Origin: Urophycis tenuis
Lineage: Eukaryota > Chordata > Actinopteri > Gadiformes > Phycidae
NCBI GenBank assembly: GCA_036785325.1
Contig: JAXIVH010000050.1
Span: forward strand, 62,001-126,000
DNA length: 64,000 nucleotides
Reading direction: 5' to 3'
Part shown: piece by piece, positions 11,129 to 22,605 of the stretch
How positions within the stretch are numbered: the stretch's first letter is position 1
How the letters are laid out: each line of letters starts with the position of its first letter
Notes under the pieces: model-generated
The model's input: the letters and a program-made list of their open reading frames with translations, nothing else
Database searches by the model: none
Told to the model about the DNA's origin: nothing
Position numbers and translations under genes: made by a program

Positions 11129-13863
11129 AGAGATGGGAGGAGTATATATATTTAATATATATTTTTTTAGTAAATAAATACATCGAGAGACTCACCGCTG
11201 GAGTGGGTATTAATCTTTGTATTCAAGGTTGTTCCTCCTCTTTTGATTCCTCGCTGGTGGTGCGTCGTCTCCACCTAGTGGTCGTTTTGTGAAGAAGAGT
11301 TATAGAAATAGAAATAGAAATACTCTATTGTTCCCAGGTTGGGAAATTGCATTAATAGGTAAGTAATAATAATAATAATAGGTAATTGCAATAGTTGGTA
11401 AGGTAATCTATATTTAATTTATTTATTTATATTTGTATATTTATTTAGTCTATTTATTTATTCATTTTTGTTTATTTATTTATTTAGATAAAGAGGATCA
11501 CAGCTGGAGTGAGTTTTTAGTCTTTGTGTTAAAGGCTGGTTGCCTTCTTTTGATTCTTCAGTGGTGGTCCATCGCCTCCATCTAGTGGTCGTTTTGTGAA
11601 TAACAGTTGGTAAGGTAATATAAATGGGTTGTGTAGAGAGCCCGTTCTTTCGATGGCCCTGGCTCGGTTAGGTTCGTTAGAGTTATCTCGATGACCCCCC
11701 CCCCACCTCATCCAACGACTCGGTAGTTGAATAGGGGATCAAAGGCAGTTGCACTCGCCAATATCTAGTCATCCGCAGCTCTCTTTTCCCATATTACCAA
11801 GAATGAAGTAAAACGAAATGGTTATCTGTCTTGTTGTGATATAACCGCTGATTTGGAGATATAGACTTGTTTTTCCTTTTCCCAAAGGTTTTCTTTGTTC
11901 CAAGATGAAGGTCAATCTAGTTTGATTGAAGGTACTTCCAATGCATTGGTATATTTACTTATTTGAATAAAGACGAGTCACAGCTGGAGTGAGACTTTTC
12001 TTTTCCATTTCTATTTTAGTATAAACGTGCTATCGAAATATTAGGACACGTCATCAGTAGTGGACCCTGGGATCATAGGGTGTTTCTGGCCATTGTCACT
12101 ATACACCCTCACCCAAGGGAGGCCCCCCCGAGAGTGATCAATTCTCAAGGTGTGTCGTTTCCGAAATGGAATTGGTATTGGGTTTAAACTTTTTTAGGAG
12201 TGATCATTTGTTGAGGTAACGTCGAGGTAAGTAAAGGTAAGTAAAACACTTTTTAGGATACATTGTTTTGGTTATGGAGAGGAGGGGGCACATACTTACC
12301 CCCTGACCAGCACAAACCAGTTGTTAACACCGCTAGGTAGCCCTGGTTTGGCCAATCAGGGCCGGAGCTTGGTTCTTGTCCTCTGTTGGGTCCAGATGAA
12401 CTAGCAGAAAACTGGGGTCACGAAGGACCGAGGCCAGCCGTGACAAAGCACTGCCTCCACGGTCCCCCAATGCAGCTATCCTCAGCGATGGGTGTCCAGA
12501 CCTAGGAAAGACCAAGACCAGCCCCGACCAGCGGTGCCTTCCCAGTCGGTCCCAGGGTAGGAAAGGCCAAGGCCAGCCGCGACTAAGCACTGCCTCCCTG
12601 GCCCCTCCAGGACCCCATGCCGAACAGCCTGTTAATAACAATTCCTGTGCCCCATACACCGCGCGACTACAGAGATTGTGTAGGAAGTTGACCTTAGAGA
12701 AGACTCAATGGCTTACTTTCCTCACCCAAACCAAACAATTTCTTGGGGTAGTCTATTCTCGCCGTAGGTACTTCAGTAATGGGTTTTTTTGTGAAAAGTT
12801 TTCCGGATGAAATGCATGCTGGGTAATTGTCTTCTTCCTCCAATATGTCAAGTGTAGGTTAAGGTTAGGGTAGATTTAGGGGTAGAGTTAGCAGTTAACC
12901 TTAACGTTAGGTTTGAAGTAAATGGGAGGGGTTGCGGTTAGGGTTAAGGTTAGGGCTGAGGTTAGGGTTAGGTATAAGGTTACGGTTTAGGGTTAAGGTT
13001 AGGGTTAAGGTTAGGGTTACGGTTAGGGCTAAGGTTAGGGCTAAGGTTAGAGTAAGGGTTAGGGTTAGCGTTACGGTTAGGGTAAGGTTAGGGTTAGGGT
13101 TAGAGGTTAGGGGTTAGGGGTTAGGGTTAAGATGAGGGCTGAGGTTAGGGTTAAGGTTAGGGCTGAGGTTAGGGTTAGGTTTAAGGTTAGGGATAAGGTT
13201 AGGGTTGGGGTTACGGCTGAGATTGGGGTTAAGGTTAGGGTTGAGGTTAGGGTTAGTGTTATGGATAAGGTTAGGTTAAGTGTTAGGGCCAAGGTTAGGG
13301 TTAAGGTTATGGTTAAGATTAGGGTTAGGGCTAGAATTAGGGTTAGGGCTAAGGTTAGGGTTAGGGTTATGGCTGAGGTTAGGGTTAAGGTTAGGTTTGA
13401 GGTTAGGGTTAAGGTTAGGGCCAAGGTTAGGGTTAGGGTTAAGGTTAGGGTTAGGGCTAAGGTTAGGGTTAGGGTTATGGCTGAGGCTAGGGTTAGGGCT
13501 AAAGTTAGGGCAAAGGTTAGAGTTAGGGTTAGCGTTAGAGTTAGGGTAGGGTTAGTGTTGGAGGTTAGGGTAGGCTTAGGGTTAGAGTTAGAGTAGGGGT
13601 TAGGGTTAGAGTTAGAGTAGGGGTTAGGGTTAGTGTTAAGGCTAAGGTTAGGGGTTGAGGTTAGTGTTAAGATTAGGGCCAAGGTAAGGGTTAGTGTTAG
13701 GGTTGAGTTAGGGTTAGGGCTAAGGTTAGGCCTATGGTTAGGGTTGGGGTTGAGGTTATCCCTAGGGTTAGAGTTAGAGCTAGAGATTGAGGAAGGTAGA
13801 GTCAAGGTGAGACAGTCTGTACGGACTGAACTCACCCCCGCCTGATCGGGCTAGTACACTCTA
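11086..13863. repeat. Macrosatellite unit 5 (type A)
   Basis: Unit of 2,778 bases, the same length as unit 1. It shares two unit 1 markers (GGGTATTAATC near 11,207 and CCCAAACCAAACAATTTC near 12,725), so units 1 and 5 are closer to each other than to their neighbours. Confidence 0.9.
12856..13792 (+). repeat. Degenerate telomere-like tract of unit 5
   Basis: Full-length tract with the GAGGTTAGGG variant also seen in units 3 and 4, although the unit is otherwise type A. This mosaic pattern fits gene conversion or unequal exchange. Confidence 0.9.
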
Positions 13864-13906
13864 TCTCCCCCAACTCCCTCATTTCCATGAGGGAAGACAG
13901 GGGAGA
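13806..13906. other. Double-hairpin unit boundary 5/6
   Basis: Both stems are intact (13,806-13,836 and 13,864-13,906). The spacer has a private GCCTGATCGG in place of GCCGGATCGG. Confidence 0.8.
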
Positions 13907-16538
13907 AGAGATGGGAGGAGTATATATATTTAATATATATTTTTTTAGTAAATAAATACATCGAGAGACTCACCGCTGGAGTGGGTTTTAATCTTTGTAT
14001 TCAAGGTTGTTCCTCCTCTTTTGATTCCTCGCTGGTGGTGCGTCGTCTCAGCCTAGTGGTCGTTTTGTGAAGAAGAGTTATAGAAATAGAAATAGAAATA
14101 CTCTATTGTTCCCAGGTTGGGAAATTGCATTAATAGGTAAGTAATAATAATAATAATAGGTAATTGCAATAGTTGGTAAGGTAATCTATATTTAATTTAT
14201 TTATTTATATTTGTATATTTATTTAGTCTATTTATTTATTCATTTTTGTTTATTTATTTATTTAGATAAAGAGGATCACAGCTGGAGTGAGTTTTTAGTC
14301 TTTGTGTTAAAGGCTGGTTGCCTTCTTTTGATTCTTCAGTGGTGGTCCATCGCCTCCATCTAGTGGTCGTTTTGTGAATAACAGTTGGTAAGGTAATATA
14401 AATGGGTTGTGTAGAGAGCCCGTTCTTTCGATGGCCCTGGCTCGGTTAGGTTCGTTAGAGTTATCTCGATGACCATCCCCCCACCTCATCCAACGACTCG
14501 GTAGTTGAATAGGGGATCAAAGGCAGTTGCACTCGCCAATATCTAGTCATCCGCAGCTCTCTTTTCCCATATTACCAAGAATGAAGTAAAACGAAATGGT
14601 TATCTGTCTTGTTGTGATATAACCGCTGATTTGGAGATATAGACTTGTTTTTCCTTTTCCCAAAGGTTTTCTTTGTTCCAAGATGAAGGTCAATCTAGTT
14701 TGATTGAAGGTACTTCCAATGCATTGGTATATTTACTTATTTGAATAAAGACGAGTCACAACTGGAGTGAGACTTTTCTTTTCCATTTCTATTTTAGTAT
14801 AAACGTGCTATCGAAATATTAGGACACGTCATCAGTAGTGGACCCTGGGATCATAGGGTGTTTCTGGCCATTGTCACTATACACCCTCACCCAAGGGAGG
14901 CCCCCCCGAGAGTGATCAATTCTCAAGGTGTGTCGTTTCCGAAATGGAATTGGTATTGGGTTTAAGCTTTTTTAGGAGTGATCATTTGTTGAGGTAACGT
15001 CGAGGTAAGTAAAGGTAAGTAAAACACTTTTTAGGATACATTGTTTTGGTTATGGAGAGGAGGGGGCACATACTTACCCCCTGACCAGCACAAACCAGTT
15101 GTTAACACCGCTAGGTAGCCCTGGTTTGGCCAATCAGGGCCGGAGCTTGGTTCTTGTCCTCTGTTGGGTCCAGATGAACTAGCAGAAAACTGGGGTCACG
15201 AAGGACCGAGGCCAGCCGTGACAAAGCACTGCCTCCACGGTCCCCCAATGCAGCTATCCTCAGCGATGGGTGTCCAGACCTAGGAAAGACCAAGACCAGC
15301 CCCGACCAGCGGTGCCTTCCCAGTCGGTCCCAGGGTAGGAAAGGCCAAGGCCAGCCGCGACTAAGCACTGCCTCCCTGGCCCCTCCAGGACCCCATGCCG
15401 AACAGCCTGTTAATAACAATTCCTGTGCCCCATACACCGCGCGACTACAGAGATTGTGTAGGAAGTTGACCTTAGAGAAGACTCAATGGCTTACTTTCCT
15501 CACCCAAAACAACAATTTCTTGGGGTAGTCTATTCTCGCCGTAGGTACTTCGGTAATGGGTTTTTTTGTGAAAAGTTTTCCGGATGAAATGCATGCTGGG
15601 TAATTGTCTTCTTCCTCCAATATGTCAAGTGTAGGTTAAGGTTAGGGTAGATTTAGGGGTAGAGTTAGCAGTTAACCTTAACGTTAGGTTTGAAGTAAAT
15701 GGGAGGGGTTGCGGTTAGGGTTAAGGTTAGGGCTGAGGTTAGGGTTAGGTATAAGGTTACGGTTTAGGGTTAAGGTTAGGGTTAAGGTTAGGGTTACGGT
15801 TAGGGCTAAGGTTAGGGCTAAGGTTAGAGTAAGGGTTAGGGTTAGCGTTACGGTTAGGGTAAGGTTAGGGTTAGAGGTTAGGGGTTAGGGGTTAGGGTTA
15901 AGATGAGGGCTGAGGTTAGGGTTAAGGTTAGGGCTGAGGTTAGGGCTAGGTTTAAGGTTAGGGATAAGGTTAGGGTTGGGGTTACGGCTGAGATTGGGGT
16001 TAAGGTTAGGGTTGAGGTTAGGGTTAGTGTTATGGATAAGGTTAGGTTAAGTGTTAGGGCCAAGGTTAGGGTTAAGGTTATGGTTAAGATTAGGGTTAGG
16101 GCTAGAATTAGGGTTAGGGCTAGAATTAGGGTTAGGGCTAAGGTTAGGGTTAGGGTTATGGCTGAGGTTAGGGTTAAGGTTAGGTTTGAGGTTAGTGTTA
16201 AGGTTAGGGCCAAGGTTAGGGTTAGGGTTAAGGTTAGGGTTAGGGCTAAGGTTAGGGTTAGGGTTATGGCTGAGGCTAGGGTTAGGGCTAAAGTTAGGGC
16301 AAAGGTTAGAGTTAGGGTTAGCGTTAGAGTTAGGGTAGGGTTAGTGTTGGAGGTTAGGGTAGGCTTAGGGTTAGAGTTAGAGTAGGGGTTAGGGTTAGAG
16401 TTAGAGTAGGGGTTAGGGTTAGTGTTAAGGCTAAGGTTAGGGGTTGAGGTTAGTGTTAAGATTAGGGCCAAGGTAAGGGTTAGTGTTAGGGTTGAGTTAG
16501 GGTTAGGGCTAAGGTTAGGCCTATGGTTAGGGTTGGGT
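13864..16538. repeat. Macrosatellite unit 6 (3'-truncated)
   Basis: Starts at the normal foldback but stops inside the telomere-like tract at about 16,531-16,540, where it is fused to the middle of the next unit. It also holds a private 18-base expansion (GGGTTAGGGCTAGAATTA repeated) near 16,110 and GACCATCCCC in place of a pure C-run near 14,473. Confidence 0.9.
15633..16538 (+). repeat. Telomere-like tract of unit 6, truncated
   Basis: Runs to GGTTAGGGTTGGG and is then joined to TTCGTTAGAG, which normally lies in the AT-rich half of a unit. The terminal foldback is lost. Confidence 0.9.
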
Positions 16539-18714
16539 TCGTTAGAGTTATCTCGATGACCCCCCCCACCTCATCCAACGACTCGGTAGTTGAATAGGGG
16601 ATCAAAGGCAGTTGCACTCGCCAATATCTAGTCATCCGAAGCTCTCTTTTCCCATATTACCAAAAATGAAGTAAAACGAAATGGTTATCTGTCTTGTTGT
16701 GATATAACCGCTGATTTGGAGATATAGACTTGTTTTTCCTTTTCCCAAAGGTTTTCTTTGTTCCAAGATGGAGGTCAATCTAGTTTGATTGAAGGTACTT
16801 CCAATGCATTGGTATATTTACTTATTTGAATAAAGACGAGTCACAGCTGGAGTGAGACTTTTCTTTTCCATTTCTATTTTAGTATAAACGTGCTATTGAA
16901 ATATTAGGACACGTCATCAGTAGTGGACCCTGGGATCATAGGGTGTTTCTGGCCATTGTCACTATACACCCTCACCCAAGGGAGGCCCCCCCGAGAGTGA
17001 TCAATTCTCAAGGTGTGTCATTTCCGAAATGGAATTGGTATTGGGTTTAAACTTTTTTAGGAGTGATCATTTGTTGAGGTAACGTCGAGGTAAGTAAAGG
17101 TAAGTAAAACACTTTTTAGGATACATTGTTTTGGTTATGGAGAGGAGGGGGCACATACTTACCCCCTGACCAGCACAAACCAGTTGTTAACACCGCTAGG
17201 TAGCCCTGGTTTGGCCAATCAGGGCCGGAGCTTGGTTCTTGTCCTCTGTTGGGTCCAGATGAACTAGCAGAAAACTGGGGTCACGAAGGACCGAGGCCAG
17301 CCGTGACAAAGCACTGCCTCCACGGTCCCCCAATGCAGCTATCCTCAGCGATGGGTGTCCAGACCTAGGAAAGACCAAGACCAGCCCCGACCAGCGGTGC
17401 CTTCCCAGTCGGTCCCAGGGTAGGAAAGGCCAAGGCCAGCCGCGACTAAGCACTGCCTCCCTGGCCCCTCCAGGACCCCATGCCGAACAGCCTGTTAATA
17501 ACAATTCCTGTGCCCCATACACCGCGCGACTACAGAGATTGTGTAGGAAGTTGACCTTAGAGAAGACTCAATGGCTTACTTTCCTCACCCAAACCAAACA
17601 ATTTCTTGGGGTAGTCTATTCTCGCCGTAGGTACTTCAGTAATGGGTTTTTTTGTGAAAAGTTTTCCGGATGAAATGCATGCTGGGTAATTGTCTTCTTC
17701 CTCCAATATGTCAAGTGTAGGTTAAGGTTAGGGTAGATTTAGGGGTAGAGTTAGCAGTTAACCTTAACGTTAGGTTTGAAGTAAATGGGAGGGGTTGCGG
17801 TTAGGGTTAAGGTTAGGGCTGAGGTTAGGGTTAGGTATAAGGTTACGGTTTAGGGTTAAGGTTAGGGTTAAGGTTAGGGTTACGGTTAGGGCTAAGGTTA
17901 GGGCTAAGGTTAGAGTAAGGGTTAGGGTTAGCGTTACGGTTAGGGTAAGGTTAGGGTTAGGGTTAGAGGTTAGGGGTTAGGGGTTAGGGTTAAGATGAGG
18001 GCTGAGGTTAGGGTTAAGGTTAGGGCTGAGGTTAGGGTTAGGTTTAAGGTTAGGGTTGGGGTTACGGCTGAGATTGGGGTTAAGGTTAGGGTTGAGGTTA
18101 GGGTTAGTGTTATGGATAAGGTTAGGTTAAGTGTTAGGGCCAAGGTTAGGGTTAAGGTTATGGTTAAGATTAGGGTTAGGGCTAGAATTAGGGTTAGGGC
18201 TAAGGTTAGGGTTAGGGTTATGGCTGAGGTTAGGGTTAAGGTTAGGTTTGAGGTTAGTGTTAAGGTTAGGGCCAAGGTTAGGGTTAGGGTTAAGGTTAGG
18301 GTTAGGGCTAAGGTTAGGGTTAGGGTTATGGCTGAGGCTAGGGTTAGGGCTAAAGTTAGGGCAAAGGTTAGAGTTAGGGTTAGCGTTAGAGTTAGGGTAG
18401 GGTTAGTGTTGGAGGTTAGGGTAGGCTTAGGGTTAGAGTTAGAGTAGGGGTTAGGGTTAGAGTTAGAGTAGGGGTTAGGGTTAGTGTTAAGGCTAAGGTT
18501 AGGGGTTGAGGTTAGTGTTAAGATTAGGGCCAAGGTAAGGGTTAGTGTTAGGGTTGAGTTAGGGTTAGGGCTAAGGTTAGGCCTATGGTTAGGGTTGGGT
18601 TTGAGGTTATCCCTAGGGTTAGAGTTAGAGCTAGAGATTGAGGAAGGTAGAGTCAAGGTGAGACAGTCTGTACGGACTGAACTCACCCCCGCCGGATCGG
18701 GCTAGTACACTCTA
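16539..18714. repeat. Macrosatellite unit 7 (5'-truncated, type A)
   Basis: Lacks its first roughly 590 bases, including the start foldback and the first two LTR-like subrepeats, because of the fusion with unit 6. The combined unit 6 to unit 7 landmark spacing is 2,085 instead of about 2,778, a loss of about 693 bases. Confidence 0.9.
17719..18642 (+). repeat. Degenerate telomere-like tract of unit 7
   Basis: One 12-base GGGATAAGGTTA element is missing near 18,050 relative to the other units. G-rich strand on +. Confidence 0.9.
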
Positions 18715-18757
18715 TCTCCCCCAACTCCCTCATTTCCATGAGGGAAGACAGGGGAGA
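18657..18757. other. Double-hairpin unit boundary 7/8
   Basis: Hairpin 1 at 18,657-18,687 and hairpin 2 at 18,715-18,757, unchanged despite the nearby rearrangement. Confidence 0.8.
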
Positions 18758-21491
18758 AGAGATGGGAGGAGTATATATATTTAATATATATTTTTTTAGT
18801 AAATAAATACATCGAGAGACTCACCGCTGGAGTGGGTTTTAATCTTTGTATTCAAGGTTGTTCCTCCTCTTTTGATTCCTCGCTGGTGGTGCGTCGTCTC
18901 CACCTAGTGGTCGTTTTGTGAAGAAGAGTTATAGAAATAGAAATAGAAATACTCTATTGTTCCCAGGTTGGGAAATTGCATTAATAGGTAAGTAATAATA
19001 ATAATAATAGGTCATTGCAATAGTTGGTAAGGTAATCTATATTTAATTTATTTATTTATATTTGTATATTTATTTAGTCTATTTATTTATTCATTTTTGT
19101 TTATTTATTTATTTAGATAAAGAGGATCACAGCTGGAGTGAGTTTTTAGTCTTTGTGTTAAAGGCTGGTTGCCTTCTTTTGATTCTTCAGTGGTGGTCCA
19201 TCGCCTCCATCTAGTGGTCGTTTTGTGAATAACAGTTGGTAAGGTAATATAAATGGGTTGTGTAGAGAGCCCGTTCTTTCGATGGCCCTGGCTCGGTTAG
19301 GTTCGTTAGAGTTATCTCGATGACCCCCCCCCCCACCTCATCCAACGACTCGGTAGTTGAATAGGGGATCAAAGGCAGTTGCACTCGCCAATATCTAGTC
19401 ATCCGCAGCTCTCTTTTCCCATATTACCAAGAATGAAGTAAAACGAAATGGTTATCTGTCTTGTTGTGATATAACCGCTGATTTGGAGATATAGACTTGT
19501 TTTTCCTTTTCCCAAAGGTTTTCTTTGTTCCAAGATGAAGGTCAATCTAGTTTGATTGAAGGTACTTCCAATGCATTGGTATATTTACTTATTTGAATAA
19601 AGACGAGTCACAGCTGGAGTGAGACTTTTCTTTTCCATTTCTATTTTAGTATAAACGTGCTATCGAAATATTAGGACACGTCATCAGTAGTGGACCCTGG
19701 GATCATAGGGTGTTTCTGGCCATTGTCACTATACACCCTCACCCAAGGGAGGCCCCCCCGAGAGTGATCAATTCTCAAGGTGTGTCGTTTCCGAAATGGA
19801 ATTGGTATTGGGTTTAAGCTTTTTTAGGAGTGATCATTTGTTGAGGTAACGTCGAGGTAAGTAAAGGTAAGTAAAACACTTTTTAGGATACATTGTTTTG
19901 GTTATGGAGAGGAGGGGGCACATACTTACCCCCTGACCAGCACAAACCAGTTGTTAACACCGCTAGGTAGCCCTGGTTTGGCCAATCAGGGCCGGAGCTT
20001 GGTTCTTGTCCTCTGTTGGGTCCAGATGAACTAGCAGAAAACTGGGGTCACGAAGGACCGAGGCCAGCCGTGACAAAGCACTGCCTCCACGGTCCCCCAA
20101 TGCAGCTATCCTCAGCGATGGGTGTCCAGACCTAGGAAAGACCAAGACCAGCCCCGACCAGCGGTGCCTTCCCAGTCGGTCCCAGGGTAGGAAAGGCCAA
20201 GGCCAGCCGCGACTAAGCACTGCCTCCCTGGCCCCTCCAGGACCCCATGCCGAACAGCCTGTTAATAACAATTCCTGTGCCCCATACACCGCGCGACTAC
20301 AGAGATTGTGTAGGAAGTTGACCTTAGAGAAGACTCAATGGCTTACTTTCCTCACCCAAAACAACAATTTCTTGGGGTAGTCTATTCTCGCCGTAGGTAC
20401 TTCGGTAATGGGTTTTTTTGTGAAAAGTTTTCCGGATGAAATGCATGCTGGGTAATTGTCTTCTTCCTCCAATATGTCAAGTGTAGGTTAAGGTTAGGGT
20501 AGATTTAGGGGTAGAGTTAGCAGTTAACCTTAACGTTAGGTTTGAAGTAAATGGGAGGGGTTGCGGTTAGGGTTAAGGTTAGGGCTGAGGTTAGGGTTAG
20601 GTATAAGGTTACGGTTTAGGGTTAAGGTTAGGGTTAAGGTTAGGGTTACGGTTAGGGCTAAGGTTAGGGCTAAGGTTAGAGTAAGGGTTAGGGTTAGCGT
20701 TACGGTTAGGGTAAGGTTAGGGTTAGGGTTAGAGGTTAGGGGTTAGGGGTTAGGGTTAAGATGAGGGCTGAGGTTAGGGTTAAGGTTAGGGCTGAGGTTA
20801 GGGTTAGGTTTAAGGTTAGGGATAAGGTTAGGGTTGGGGTTACGGCTGAGATTGGGGTTAAGGTTAGGGTTGAGGTTAGGGTTAGTGTTATGGATAAGGT
20901 TAGGTTAAGTGTTAGGGCCAAGGTTAGGGTTAAGGTTATGGTTAAGATTAGGGTTAGGGCTAGAATTAGGGTTAGGGCTAAGGTTAGGGTTAGGGTTATG
21001 GCTGAGGTTAGGGTTAAGGTTAGGTTTGAGGTTAGTGTTAAGGTTAGGGCCAAGGTTAGGGTTAGGGTTAAGGTTAGGGTTAGGGCTAAGGTTAGGGTTA
21101 GGGTTATGGCTGAGGCTAGGGTTAGGGCTAAAGTTAGGGCAAAGGTTAGAGTAGGGTTAGCGTTAGAGTTAGGGTAGGGTTAGTGTTGGAGGTTAGGGTA
21201 GGCTTAGGGTTAGAGTTAGAGTAGGGGTTAGGGTTAGAGTTAGAGTAGGGGTTAGGGTTAGTGTTAAGGCTAAGGTTAGGGGTTGAGGTTAGTGTTAAGA
21301 TTAGGGCCAAGGTAAGGGTTAGTGTTAGGGTTGAGTTAGGGTTAGGGCTAAGGTTAGGCCTATGGTTAGGGTTGGGGTTGAGGTTATCCCTAGGGTTAGA
21401 GTTAGAGCTAGAGATTGAGGAAGGTAGAGTCAAGGTGAGACAGTCTGTACGGACTGAACTCACCCCCGCCGGATCGGGCTAGTACACTCTA
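18715..21491. repeat. Macrosatellite unit 8 (type B)
   Basis: Unit of 2,777 bases. It has one extra C in the C-run near 19,325 and the same 6-base loss in the telomere-like tract as unit 2. Confidence 0.9.
20485..21420 (+). repeat. Degenerate telomere-like tract of unit 8
   Basis: Shares GTTAGAGTAGGGTTAGCG near 21,147 with unit 2, although five units lie between them. Confidence 0.9.
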
Positions 21492-21534
21492 TCTCCCCCA
21501 ACTCCCTCATTTCCATGAGGGAAGACAGGGGAGA
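21434..21534. other. Double-hairpin unit boundary 8/9
   Basis: Hairpin 1 at 21,434-21,464 and hairpin 2 at 21,492-21,534. This is the last occurrence in the window. Confidence 0.8.
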
Positions 21535-22180
21535 AGAGATGGGAGGAGTATATATATTTAATATATATTTTTTTAGTAAATAAATACATCGAGAGACTCA
21601 CAGCTGGAGTGGGTTTTAATCTTTGTATTCAAGGTTGTTCCTCCTCTTTTGATTCCTCGCTGGTGGTGCGTCGTCTCCACCTAGTGGTCGTTTTGTGAAG
21701 ACGAGTTATAGAAATAGAAATAGAAATACTCTATTGTTTCCAGGTTGGGAAATTGCATTAATAGGTAAGTAATAATAATAATAACAATAATAATAGGTAA
21801 TTGCAATAGTTGGTAAGGTAATCTATATTTAATTTATTTATTTATATTTGTATATTTATTTAGTCTATTTATTTATTCATTTTTGTTTATTTATTTATTT
21901 AGATAAAGAGGATCACAGCTGAAGTGAGTTTTTAGTCTTTGTGTTAAAGGCTGGTTGCCTTCTTTTGATTCTTCAGTGGTGGTCCATCGCCTCCATCTAG
22001 TGGTCGTTTTGTGAATAACAGTTGGTAAGGTAATATAAATGGGTTGTGTAGAGAGCCCGTTCTTTCGATGGCCCTGGCTCGGTTAGGTTCGTTAGAGTTA
22101 TCTCGATGACCCCCCCCCCACCTCATCCAACGACTCGGTTGTTGAATAGGGGATCAAAGGCAGTTGCACTAGCCAATATC
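21492..22180. repeat. Macrosatellite unit 9 (partial, array edge)
   Basis: Only the first roughly 690 bases remain. The copy is more diverged than inner units: CACAGCTGGAG in the first subrepeat, an AATAATAACAATAATAAT run, GCTGAAGTGAG, and CACTAGCC instead of CACTCGCC. That is expected for an edge copy less often homogenised. It breaks at CCAATATC into an AAGCTTAG monomer of the 214-bp satellite. Confidence 0.92.
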
Positions 22181-22303
22181 AAGCTTAGATTTCCCCGCTT
22201 ATAATGAGCCCATCCCCAAGCAATTTGGTTGCTCAGAGACAAAACTGCGTCAGGTTGACTGAAGTCTACCCAGCAGCTAAAAACATACCTTCAACTTTTC
22301 AAT
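22181..22303 (+). repeat. Truncated 214-bp satellite monomer at the junction
   Basis: Begins exactly at the AAGCTT of the 214-bp monomer and runs into the leader of composite block 1. It is the only monomer between the macrosatellite and the first gene-relic block. Confidence 0.9.
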
Positions 22304-22488
22304 GCACGCGTTTTTTTTGTAACACGTGTAGCTATGATAAAGGACACATGTTTTGGCCTGTTTTATTATTCATAGTTGGCTTAACAGTAATAGAATATTA
22401 TTATATGCTATAAGTGACCAGACGTCCGAGATCAAAACTGGGAGCATAATCCCCGAGAAGGGGGAAAAAAAGGGTCAGCTATGTTTAA

Positions 22489-22537
22489 GTATATATATAT
22501 ATGTGTGTGTATATATGCGTGTGTGTGTGTGTATATA

Positions 22538-22592
<55 letters not shown>
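22489..22592. repeat. TA/TG compound microsatellite, block 1
   Basis: (TA)n, short TG runs split by TATATATGCG, then a long (TG)n. It lies about 12 bases past a minus-strand splice-donor-like GTAAGT. Total about 104 bases. Confidence 0.97.
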
Positions 22593-22595
<3 letters not shown>

Positions 22596-22605
22596 AATCA
22601 CTTAC

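Larger units (their letters stand above)
1..22180. repeat. Macrosatellite array, about 2.77 kb unit, 8 units plus a partial ninth
   Basis: The same landmarks recur in order at a period of 2,758 to 2,778 bases, and copies differ only by scattered substitutions and small indels. Each unit runs: foldback start, AT-rich LTR-like subrepeats, GC-rich segment, telomere-like tract, second foldback. The array enters from the left edge and ends abruptly at 22,180 against the 214-bp satellite. Copy number may be under-represented if the assembly collapsed near-identical units. Confidence 0.95.
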
